Assembly (NCBI RefSeq): GCF_900142775.1
Contig: NZ_FRCC01000002.1
Location: 372,001-436,000, forward strand
From: Flavobacterium flevense
Lineage (GTDB): Bacteria > Bacteroidota > Bacteroidia > Flavobacteriales > Flavobacteriaceae
Reading direction: 5' to 3'
DNA: 64,000 nt
Part shown: positions 34,503 to 42,337 of the stretch, piece by piece
Layout: every line of letters starts with the position of its first letter
How positions within the stretch are numbered: the first letter of the stretch is position 1
Made by a program: the position numbers and the translations under genes
Notes under the pieces: generated by a model
What the model was told of the DNA's origin: nothing
The model's database searches: none
The model's input: only the letters and a program-made list of their open reading frames with translations

Positions 34503-37500
34503 TTGAATAGTTCCAATTTTATTTATCAAAAACTAGAAGCTTTTATTAGAAAGTATTATTTAAACGAACTGATACGTGGCGTAGTTTTCTTTATTGGTTT
34601 AGGATTATTGTATTTTCTTTTTACCCTTTTTATTGAATATTTTCTTTGGTTAAAACCCATAGGAAGAACTATTTTATTTTGGACATTCGTTGGAGTAGAA
34701 GTCATTTTGCTTTTTCGTTTTATTCTATTTCCTGTTTTTAAATTGTTGAAATTCAAAAAAGGAATTGATTACAACGAAGCATCTTCGATAATCGGGAATC
34801 ATTTTTCTGATGTAAAGGATAAGTTGCTTAATTTTATTCAGCTTTCAAATCCTGAAAATAATTCGGATAGATCTGAATTATTATTGGCTTCTATTGAGCA
34901 AAAAGCAAATGCGTTGCAACCCATTCCTTTTACAAATGCAGTAAATTTTAATTCGAATAAAAAATATCTGCCATTAGCCATCATTCCGGTTTTCTTATTT
35001 GCTGCTTTTTATTTTTCAGGAAATAAAGGAATCATTACGCAAAGTTTAAATCGAATTGTTCATTTCAATGCTGTTTTTTTGCCTCCGGCACCTTTTGAAT
35101 TTGTGCTTTTAAATGAAAATTTACAAACAGAACAAAACAAAGATTTCATTGTAAAAGTAAAAACCAATGGAAAAGTTGTTCCTGAAAATGCCATGATTTT
35201 TATAAATAATGAAAGTTATTTTATGGAAAATACTAATCCGGGTGAATTTCAATTTAAGATTGAAAAACTTAGTCAGGATGTTTCTTTTCATATAGAAGGA
35301 AATTCAGTTTCTTCCAATGAATATCAATTAAAAGTGATTGCTGTTCCGTCTATTTTAAATTTCGAAATGCAATTAAATTTTCCATCGCATTTAAACAGAA
35401 AACCTGAGATAGTCAAAGGAACCGGAAATGCAATTATTCCCGAAGGAACTAAAGTGACCTGGAAAATAAGTACGCAGGCTACCCAAAAAGTAGAATATGT
35501 TGATTCTAAAGCACAATTCTCGTTTGACAAATCAGAAAATAGCTTTTTATTAGCTAAAAACATCATGGAAAGTACAGATTATCAAATAATTACTTCTAAT
35601 GAATCTGTTGCTAACTTTGAAAAACTCAATTATCAGCTCTCTATTGTTAAAGATCAGTTCCCAAACATTACAGTTAACCAGGCGCCAGACACTTTAAAGC
35701 TGGCTACTAACTATCTTTTAGGTAAAATAAGTGATGATTATGGCTTACGCCAATTGCAGGTTGTATACTATGAGGCGAATAAACCGGCTACTGCCAAACG
35801 TGGAACAATTGCGATTAAGCCTGGAATTTATGATCAGTTTGTTTTTTCTTTTCCCGCTAATCTTCCAGTGAAGGAAGGGGTGACGTATGATTATTATTTT
35901 GAAGTTTTTGATAATGACGTTTTGCATCATTTTAAAAGTTCAAAATCTGCTATTTTTTCTAATCGAATTGTAACAGCCGTCGAAAAACAGGATATGATTC
36001 TTCAGCAACAAACAGATAATATTCAGGGTTTGCAAAAATCTTTAAAAGAGCAGGACAAGCAGTTTTCTCAATTGGATAAACTTCAGAAATCAGGAAAAGA
36101 AAAAGAAAATTTTGAATTTAAGGATCAACAAAAAGTTTTAGATTTTATCCAGCAACAAAAAAAACAAGATGAAATGATGCGTAATTTCATGGATAAAATG
36201 AAAAATAATTTAGATGAATCTAAACCTAAAAGTGATGATGAATTTAAAAAAGAATTAGAAAAGCGCATTGATAACAGCAATGAAGAGATTGAAAAAAACA
36301 AAAAACTTTTAGAGGAATTAAAAACCCTTAATGATAAAATGAAGAACGAAGATTTACTTGATAAATTAGATCAGTTCAAACAAAAGAGTAAAAACCAAGT
36401 TAAAAATCTGCAACAGCTTGTTGAACTGACTAAGAAATATTATGTTCAGAAAAAGGCGGAACAACTGGCTGACAAATTAGAAAAATTAGCTGATAAGCAA
36501 GATAAACTTTCGGAGAATGAGAAAGAAAATCAGCTTTCAAATCAGCAGCAAATAAATAAGGATTTCGATAAGATCCAACAAGAATTAGATGATTTGAAAA
36601 AGGAAAATAAAGAATTAAAATCGCCTCTTGATATCCCTAATGAAGATGTTTCAGAAAAAAGTATTGATGAAGATTTAAAGAAAGCTTCGGATGAATTAAA
36701 AAACAATAATACTGCTAAAGCAAAACCAAATCAAAAGAATGCTTCTAAAAAAATGAAGGCTATGTCCAAAAAAATGGAACAGGGAATGGAAGGTGCTGAG
36801 ATGGAACAAATGGAAGAAGATGTAAAAATGCTGCGTCAGATTTTAGATAATTTATTGGCTTATTCGCTTTCTCAGGAATCAGTAATGTTGCGTTTTAAAT
36901 CTCTAAATCCTGCTTCTCCTGCTTTTAATAAGAACATTAAATTACAACAGGATTTACGAATTCAGTTCAAACATGTTGATGATAGTTTGTTTGCTATGTC
37001 TTTGCGTAATCCTAAAATGACAGAAGACATTACAAAAGAAGTAGGCAATGTACAATACAACATCGATAAAGCATTAGAAAACTTAACCGATTCTCAACTA
37101 CGAAAGGGCACCTCTCATCAACAATATGCTGTTGCTTCAGCTAATAAATTGGGTGATTTTTTAAGTGAAATTTTAAATAATATGCAAATGTCTTTGTCGT
37201 CTATGGGTGAGGGAAATCCAAAACCCGGTCAGGGTGAGGGAATGCAATTGCCGGATATTATTTCTAAACAGCAATCCTTAGGTGATAAAATGAAACAAGG
37301 AATGAAGCCGGGAGACTCTAAGGATGGAAAAGAAGGTAAAGATGGCAAAGAAAACGGTCAACAAGGTGAGAACGGTCAAGATGGAGAAGGAGATGCTAAA
37401 GCTATTATGGAAATTTACAAACAGCAAAAGGAGTTGCGCGATGCTTTAGATAGCGAATTAAAAAAGCATGGTTTGGGTAATGCCGGACAAAGTGCTTTGG

Positions 37501-37796
37501 AACAAATTAAACAGTTAGAGAAGCAATTATTAAACAAAGGTTTTAAGAATGAAACGCTTCAAAAAGTGATGAATATAAAGCAGGAATTATTAAAATTGAA
37601 CAATGCTATTAAGCAACAAGGAGAAGAAAATAAAAGACAATCTGAAACAAATAACAAGGAGTTTAATAATCAATCAAGAGCGCTTCCTCAAAGCTTATTA
37701 GAATATTTAAATAGCATAGAGATATTAAACAGACAATCATTACCTTTGCGCTCCAATTTTAACCGAAAGGTTCAAGAATATTTTAAAACAAAATGA
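34503..37796 (+). CDS. DUF4175 family large membrane/coiled-coil protein
   Basis: A 1097-residue protein. Two transmembrane helices lie in the first about 75 residues and a third near 155-172, followed by a beta-rich periplasmic region (about 190-490), a long coiled coil (about 490-780; DKQFSQLDKLQKSGKEKEN), and a Gly/Lys/Glu-rich low-complexity stretch (DSKDGKEGKDGKENGQQGE). I place it in DUF4175 from the start of the protein. The start codon is TTG; no in-frame ATG fits. Function unknown. It overlaps ybeY by 4 bp (ATGA), so the two are translationally coupled. Confidence 0.85.
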   Translation: MNSSNFIYQKLEAFIRKYYLNELIRGVVFFIGLGLLYFLFTLFIEYFLWLKPIGRTILFWTFVGVEVILLFRFILFPVFKLLKFKKGIDYNEASSIIGNHFSDVKDKLLNFIQLSNPENNSDRSELLLASIEQKANALQPIPFTNAVNFNSNKKYLPLAIIPVFLFAAFYFSGNKGIITQSLNRIVHFNAVFLPPAPFEFVLLNENLQTEQNKDFIVKVKTNGKVVPENAMIFINNESYFMENTNPGEFQFKIEKLSQDVSFHIEGNSVSSNEYQLKVIAVPSILNFEMQLNFPSHLNRKPEIVKGTGNAIIPEGTKVTWKISTQATQKVEYVDSKAQFSFDKSENSFLLAKNIMESTDYQIITSNESVANFEKLNYQLSIVKDQFPNITVNQAPDTLKLATNYLLGKISDDYGLRQLQVVYYEANKPATAKRGTIAIKPGIYDQFVFSFPANLPVKEGVTYDYYFEVFDNDVLHHFKSSKSAIFSNRIVTAVEKQDMILQQQTDNIQGLQKSLKEQDKQFSQLDKLQKSGKEKENFEFKDQQKVLDFIQQQKKQDEMMRNFMDKMKNNLDESKPKSDDEFKKELEKRIDNSNEEIEKNKKLLEELKTLNDKMKNEDLLDKLDQFKQKSKNQVKNLQQLVELTKKYYVQKKAEQLADKLEKLADKQDKLSENEKENQLSNQQQINKDFDKIQQELDDLKKENKELKSPLDIPNEDVSEKSIDEDLKKASDELKNNNTAKAKPNQKNASKKMKAMSKKMEQGMEGAEMEQMEEDVKMLRQILDNLLAYSLSQESVMLRFKSLNPASPAFNKNIKLQQDLRIQFKHVDDSLFAMSLRNPKMTEDITKEVGNVQYNIDKALENLTDSQLRKGTSHQQYAVASANKLGDFLSEILNNMQMSLSSMGEGNPKPGQGEGMQLPDIISKQQSLGDKMKQGMKPGDSKDGKEGKDGKENGQQGENGQDGEGDAKAIMEIYKQQKELRDALDSELKKHGLGNAGQSALEQIKQLEKQLLNKGFKNETLQKVMNIKQELLKLNNAIKQQGEENKRQSETNNKEFNNQSRALPQSLLEYLNSIEILNRQSLPLRSNFNRKVQEYFKTK

Positions 37797-38212
37797 TAAA
37801 TTTTAACTACGAAAGTGACTTTAATTTAGAGAATGAGGAAGCAATAGCTTCTTGGTTATCTGCTGTAATTGTTTCTGAAAAGAAGAAAGAAGGAGAGATT
37901 AATTATATATTTTGCGATGATGATTATTTGCATAAAATTAATCTTGAATACTTAAATCACGATACACTTACTGATATTATTAGTTTTGATTATACTATGG
38001 GGAATGAATTAAACGGAGATATTTTTATTTCTGTTGAACGTGTTCAGGATAATGCTGCTGATTTTAATGTTTCTTTCGAAGAGGAATTAAAACGTGTCTT
38101 AGTTCATGGTGTGCTTCACTATTGTGGATATAAAGATAAAGATGAAGAGAGCGAACGTTTAATGCGCTCTAAAGAAGATGAAAAAATCGCTATGTTCCAC
38201 GTGGAACAGTAG
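37793..38212 (+). CDS. ybeY: Endoribonuclease YbeY (rRNA maturation)
   Basis: A 139-residue metal-dependent RNase of the UPF0054 family, for 16S rRNA 3'-end maturation and ribosome quality control. The zinc motif is HGVLHYCGYKD: His105 and His109 are kept, but the third position (115), usually His, is Asp. I recall this as frequent in Bacteroidota. The last six codons (MFHVEQ) are the parS site at 38193-38208 read in frame, so the protein's C-terminus is set by a chromosome-segregation site. Confidence 0.92.
   Translation: MINFNYESDFNLENEEAIASWLSAVIVSEKKKEGEINYIFCDDDYLHKINLEYLNHDTLTDIISFDYTMGNELNGDIFISVERVQDNAADFNVSFEEELKRVLVHGVLHYCGYKDKDEESERLMRSKEDEKIAMFHVEQ
38193..38208. other. parS-like ParB site 1 (inside the ybeY 3' end)
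   Basis: TGTTCCACGTGGAACA, a perfect 16-bp palindrome matching the bacterial parS consensus TGTTnCACGTGnAACA. Encodes MFHVEQ of YbeY. Confidence 0.88.
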
Positions 38213-38241
38213 TGGTTGTGAAAACATGATTTTGGATTAAT

Positions 38242-38257
38242 TGTTTCACGTGGAACA
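38242..38257. other. parS-like ParB site 2
   Basis: TGTTTCACGTGGAACA, a match to parS with asymmetric fourth and thirteenth positions, both allowed by the consensus; 49 bp after site 1, intergenic. Confidence 0.86.
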
Positions 38258-38306
38258 TTTTTTTGTTTTAAAAAAAACAATCTGAAATTATGCATTTTGA
38301 ATTAAA

Positions 38307-38322
38307 TGTTCCACGTGGAACA
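38307..38322. other. parS-like ParB site 3
   Basis: TGTTCCACGTGGAACA, identical to site 1, 65 bp after site 2, in the ybeY-mnmG gap. Confidence 0.88.
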
Positions 38323-38389
38323 GATATATAAAAATAATGATTTTGAATTTGGCGTAAGCCAAAAGTTTAAATCTAAAATAAGAAATTAA

Positions 38390-40261
38390 ATGTTTTTAGA
38401 AGAGTATGATGTAATTGTTGTGGGTGCTGGTCACGCAGGTTCTGAAGCTGCGGCAGCGGCTGCAAATTTGGGATCGAAAACATTATTGGTTACAATGAGC
38501 CTGCAAAACATTGCACAAATGTCCTGTAATCCTGCGATGGGCGGAATTGCAAAAGGACAGATTGTTCGTGAGATTGATGCGCTTGGTGGATATTCAGGAA
38601 TTGTTTCTGACAGAACGGCAATCCAATTTAAAATGTTGAACAAGTCGAAAGGGCCTGCAATGTGGTCTCCGCGTGTTCAAAGCGACCGTATGCGTTTTGC
38701 TGAAGAGTGGAGAATGATGTTAGAAGGAACTCCAAATCTTGATTTTTATCAGGAGATGGTCAAAGGTTTGATAATTGAAAACGGAAAGATTAAAGGAATT
38801 ACGACTTCGTTAGGGGTTGAAATTCGTTCAAAATCTGTTGTGTTGACTAATGGAACTTTCCTAAATGGATTGATTCATATTGGCGAAAAGCAATTTGGTG
38901 GTGGTAGAGCAGGAGAGAGTGCTGCTCACGGAATTACCGAAGATTTAATTAAAGTAGGTTTTGAAGCAGGAAGAATGAAAACGGGAACGCCTCCTCGTGT
39001 GGATGGTCGTTCGCTCGATTATTCAAAAATGAATGAGGAAAAAGGAGATGCAAAGCCATCTAAATTTTCCTATTCTGATTTGACTTCTCCGTTAACGCAT
39101 CAGCGTTCTTGTCACATGACTTATACGTCTCTTGATGTTCATGATATTTTGCGAGAAGGTTTTGACCGTTCTCCAATGTTTAATGGAAGAATTAAAAGTC
39201 TCGGTCCAAGATATTGTCCTTCTATCGAAGATAAAATCAATCGTTTTGCTGATAAAGAGCGTCATCAATTATTTGTTGAACCGGAAGGATGGAATACCTG
39301 TGAGGTTTATGTAAATGGATTTTCAACTTCACTTCCTGAAGATATTCAGTTCAAAGCGTTGAGTTCGGTAGCAGGTTTTGAAAAGGTAAAATTCTTCAGA
39401 CCAGGATATGCTATCGAATACGATTATTTTCCGCCTACACAATTGAAACATACTTTGGAAACAAAGTTGGTTGAAGGTTTGTATTTTGCCGGACAAATTA
39501 ACGGAACTACAGGATATGAAGAAGCCGCGTCTCAGGGATTGATGGCAGGAATTAATGCGCATTTAAAAGTGCATGAAAAAGCTCCGTTGATTTTGAAAAG
39601 AGACGAAGCTTATATTGGTGTTTTAATCGATGACCTAATTACTAAAGGTACCGAAGAGCCTTACCGAATGTTTACTTCTCGTGCAGAATACAGAACGTTA
39701 TTACGTCAGGATAATGCCGATTTTAGATTGACTCCAATGTCGTTCGAAATAGGTTTGGCTTCTGAAGCTCGTTTGCGCAGAATGGAACGCAAGCTAAATG
39801 AGTCGGAAAAGATGGTTGCTTTTTTTAGAGAAACTTCTGTTTCAGTTGCAGAAACAAATCCTATTTTAGAAGAAAAAGGAACGGCTGCGATTTCTCAAGG
39901 AGATAAAATGTTTAAAATATTTTCTCGTCCGCAAATTGATTTAGAGGATATGATTAAGTTTGAAAAAGTTCAAAATTATGTTGCCGAAAATGATTTGGAT
40001 GAAGAAATTCTGGAACAAGCAGAAATTCAGGTTAAATATTCCGGTTATATCGAAAAGGAAAGAAATAATGCTGATAAGTTAACCCGATTAGAAGATGTAA
40101 AAATTCCTGCTGATTTTGATTATAATAAAATCAAATCGATGTCAATTGAAGCTAAACAAAAATTGAATAAAATTCGTCCGGTTACTATTTCACAGGCTTC
40201 AAGAATTAGCGGAGTTTCGCCCAGTGATATTTCGGTATTATTGATTTATATGGGAAGATAA
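38390..40261 (+). CDS. mnmG: tRNA uridine-5-carboxymethylaminomethyl modification enzyme MnmG (GidA)
   Basis: A 623-residue FAD protein that, with MnmE, modifies the wobble uridine of several tRNAs. The FAD motif VVGAGHAGSEAAAAAANLG (11-29) is at the N-terminus, with MSCNPAMGGIAKGQ and GTPPRVDGRSLDYS also typical, and the C-terminal helical domain ends in RISGVSPSDISVLLIY. Normal length. In many bacteria mnmG lies near the replication origin; here three parS sites precede it and a fourth follows it. Confidence 0.97.
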   Translation: MFLEEYDVIVVGAGHAGSEAAAAAANLGSKTLLVTMSLQNIAQMSCNPAMGGIAKGQIVREIDALGGYSGIVSDRTAIQFKMLNKSKGPAMWSPRVQSDRMRFAEEWRMMLEGTPNLDFYQEMVKGLIIENGKIKGITTSLGVEIRSKSVVLTNGTFLNGLIHIGEKQFGGGRAGESAAHGITEDLIKVGFEAGRMKTGTPPRVDGRSLDYSKMNEEKGDAKPSKFSYSDLTSPLTHQRSCHMTYTSLDVHDILREGFDRSPMFNGRIKSLGPRYCPSIEDKINRFADKERHQLFVEPEGWNTCEVYVNGFSTSLPEDIQFKALSSVAGFEKVKFFRPGYAIEYDYFPPTQLKHTLETKLVEGLYFAGQINGTTGYEEAASQGLMAGINAHLKVHEKAPLILKRDEAYIGVLIDDLITKGTEEPYRMFTSRAEYRTLLRQDNADFRLTPMSFEIGLASEARLRRMERKLNESEKMVAFFRETSVSVAETNPILEEKGTAAISQGDKMFKIFSRPQIDLEDMIKFEKVQNYVAENDLDEEILEQAEIQVKYSGYIEKERNNADKLTRLEDVKIPADFDYNKIKSMSIEAKQKLNKIRPVTISQASRISGVSPSDISVLLIYMGR

Positions 40262-40344
40262 TTTGAAGTTAGAAGTGGGAAGTTAGAAGTTAGAGGTTTG
40301 TAGTTAACACTTCTAACCTCTAATTTCTAACCTCAAACTTTAAT

Positions 40345-40360
40345 TGTTCCACGTGAAACT
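40345..40360. other. parS-like ParB site 4
   Basis: TGTTCCACGTGAAACT; the last base deviates from the consensus. It lies between mnmG and the methyltransferase gene. The frame through it reads MFHVKLLL if TTG were used as a start, but the ATG at 40500 is the likely start. Confidence 0.75.
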
Positions 40361-40499
40361 ACTCTTGGAAGTATTGCTATTTCTGGAAAAAAGAGTTTTT
40401 AGAACTTTTTCAAAACTCAAAATTGAACCAAAAACTTTAAATATTTTTTTGTCAATTATTTTAACTGACAATTATAAACAGACCACTGACCACTATAAA

Positions 40500-41348
40500 A
40501 TGGATATTTCAAATAAAAAGCATTTCCTTACGGTAAAAGATCATTCTGTTTCTAAGGAAATTTTCGAATTGTATCATGACGAAGAATTGGATATGTTAAT
40601 AACGCATCCGCAACCTGATTTAGATGTTTTGGGTAAATATTACGAAAGCGAAGATTATATTTCCCACACCGATAATAAACGTTCTCTATTTGAAAAAGCC
40701 TATCATTTTGTAAAAGGTATTGCTTTAAAAAACAAATTAAATTTAATCAATTCAGAGCAAACTGCTAAAGGTCGCATTTTAGATATAGGAGCAGGTACCG
40801 GTGATTTTTTAACGGTGGCTAAAAATGACGGTTGGCAAACAGTAGGGATTGAACCCAGCGACAGAGCTAAAGGAATTGCAATTAACAAAGGAATTTCTTT
40901 TGTAGAAAACACAGCAGCTTTAGAAAACCATTCTTTTGATGTGATTACGATGTGGCATGTTTTAGAACATGTACCTGATTTGGATTTTCAAATAAAAGAA
41001 TTAAAACGTTTATTGAAACCATCGGGAACTTTAATAGTTGCCGTTCCTAATTTTAAATCTTTTGATGCCAATTATTACAAAGAATTTTGGGCAGCTTATG
41101 ATGTACCCATTCATTTTTGGCATTTTTCAAAAAAAGCCATTCAGACTCTTTTTCAAAAAGAAGTTATAAAATTAGAAAAAGTACTTCCGATGAAATTTGA
41201 TTCTTTTTATGTGAGTTTGTTATCTGAAAAATATAAAAATGGAAAAATGAATTTCCTGAAAGCTTTTTTTGTTGGATTACAGTCAAATTGGAAAGCTAAG
41301 CGCAATTTCGAGTATTCCTCACATATCTATGTCTTAAAAAACAACTAA
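40500..41348 (+). CDS. Class I SAM-dependent methyltransferase
   Basis: A 282-residue protein. SAM motif I is ILDIGAGTGDFL (about 93-104), followed by VGIEPSDRAKGIA and FDVITMWHVLEHVPDLDFQIKELKRLLKPSGTLIVAVPN, the pattern of the UbiE/COQ5 type. An N-terminal extension (about 1-90) carries no known motif. Substrate unknown. The ATG at 40500 is chosen because the upstream open frame runs through a parS site and lacks conserved sequence. Probably downstream of mnmG in one run. Confidence 0.84.
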   Translation: MDISNKKHFLTVKDHSVSKEIFELYHDEELDMLITHPQPDLDVLGKYYESEDYISHTDNKRSLFEKAYHFVKGIALKNKLNLINSEQTAKGRILDIGAGTGDFLTVAKNDGWQTVGIEPSDRAKGIAINKGISFVENTAALENHSFDVITMWHVLEHVPDLDFQIKELKRLLKPSGTLIVAVPNFKSFDANYYKEFWAAYDVPIHFWHFSKKAIQTLFQKEVIKLEKVLPMKFDSFYVSLLSEKYKNGKMNFLKAFFVGLQSNWKAKRNFEYSSHIYVLKNN

Positions 41349-41599
41349 AACGCATTTTAAGCCATTTTAAAGCCTTTTTTACTAGTTTAGGGACATAGAA
41401 CTTGAGTTTTTACAGTTTTTAACTTATTTGCAATTTATTTACTTCGTTTTTTATAAATTTAACTTATAGAATTATATTTAATCATAATAAAATTAAATAG
41501 TTTAAAATTTAGCCATTTTTTCAGTGTTTTTTAGGATGCTGTCTATTTTTTTATATTTTTGCTCATACACACATTTATTTAATTACAACTTAGTTCAAA

Positions 41600-42226
41600 A
41601 TGAAACCAATGATTCACGAATACCAAAAAACAAATATTATTAAGACAAGTAAAAAAGTTCTATTAATAATCGCAATTTCTATTTCAGTTGTTGCTTGTAA
41701 CAAAACTGCAGAAGTTAAAGAATTTAAAACCGCTTATGTAGATACTTCGGAATTGATGAAAGAGTACACAGAAGCAAAAGATCTTGAAGCGAAGTACAAA
41801 GCACAATCAGAAGAAAAAGGAAGACAATTAGAAGCTGAAATCAATCGCTTTAAACAAGATGCAGCTAATTTTCAATCCCAAGCACAGGCTAATGGTCAGG
41901 AATGGGCTCAAAAAAGAGGAGCTGAATTGCAAAAAAGAGAGCAACAATTAGGTTATGCTCAACAAGCACTAGCACAACAATTGCAACAAGAAAGCGGTGC
42001 AGAAATGGATACATTAATCAACGGTGTTAAAAAATTCATCAAAGATTACGGAAAAGAAAAAGGATATGCTTATATCTATGGAACTGGTGACGCAGCATCT
42101 ATTTTATATGCTGAAGAAAAATATGATATTACTAAGGAAATTATCAAAGCTTTGAATGACAAATACAAGTCTTCGGCTAAAGCTGATGATGCTAAAGAAG
42201 AACCAAAAACAGAAGAAAAGAAATAA
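41600..42226 (+). CDS. OmpH/Skp-like lipoprotein
   Basis: A 208-residue protein with a long N-region, a signal and lipobox ISVVAC (Cys33), then a long helical Skp-type coiled coil (EYTEAKDLEAKYKAQSEEKGRQLEAEIN and following) rich in Gln and Lys, and an acidic/Lys-rich tail (DDAKEEPKTEEKK). This is the OmpH periplasmic chaperone family; the lipid anchor would tether it to a membrane. The 251-bp gap upstream shows no gene; TATATTTTTG near 41560 is a weak promoter candidate. A terminator follows. Confidence 0.85.
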   Translation: MKPMIHEYQKTNIIKTSKKVLLIIAISISVVACNKTAEVKEFKTAYVDTSELMKEYTEAKDLEAKYKAQSEEKGRQLEAEINRFKQDAANFQSQAQANGQEWAQKRGAELQKREQQLGYAQQALAQQLQQESGAEMDTLINGVKKFIKDYGKEKGYAYIYGTGDAASILYAEEKYDITKEIIKALNDKYKSSAKADDAKEEPKTEEKK

Positions 42227-42242
42227 TCTTCTCTATAAAAAT

Positions 42243-42280
42243 AAAAAGCCTTCAATTCTAATTTGTATTGAAGGCTTTTT
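42243..42280 (+). terminator. Terminator after the OmpH-like gene
   Basis: Perfect 14-bp arms AAAAAGCCTTCAAT (42243-42256) and ATTGAAGGCTTTTT (42267-42280), then T. Confidence 0.9.
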
Positions 42281-42337
42281 TATTTAATTTAGTTTTCTAA
42301 AACAAATTTAAAGAAAAATCTTATCCTAAATTAACTG

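Noticed and set aside
40262..40343. GAAGTTAGAAG-type simple repeats (also at 34370-34397)
   Set aside because: Short, low-complexity intergenic repeats common in such genomes; no gene or defined structure could be supported.
40344..40499. Longer N-terminus of the methyltransferase (TTG start inside parS)
   Set aside because: The extra 52 residues are unlike methyltransferase N-termini and pass through a parS site; the ATG at 40500 is better.
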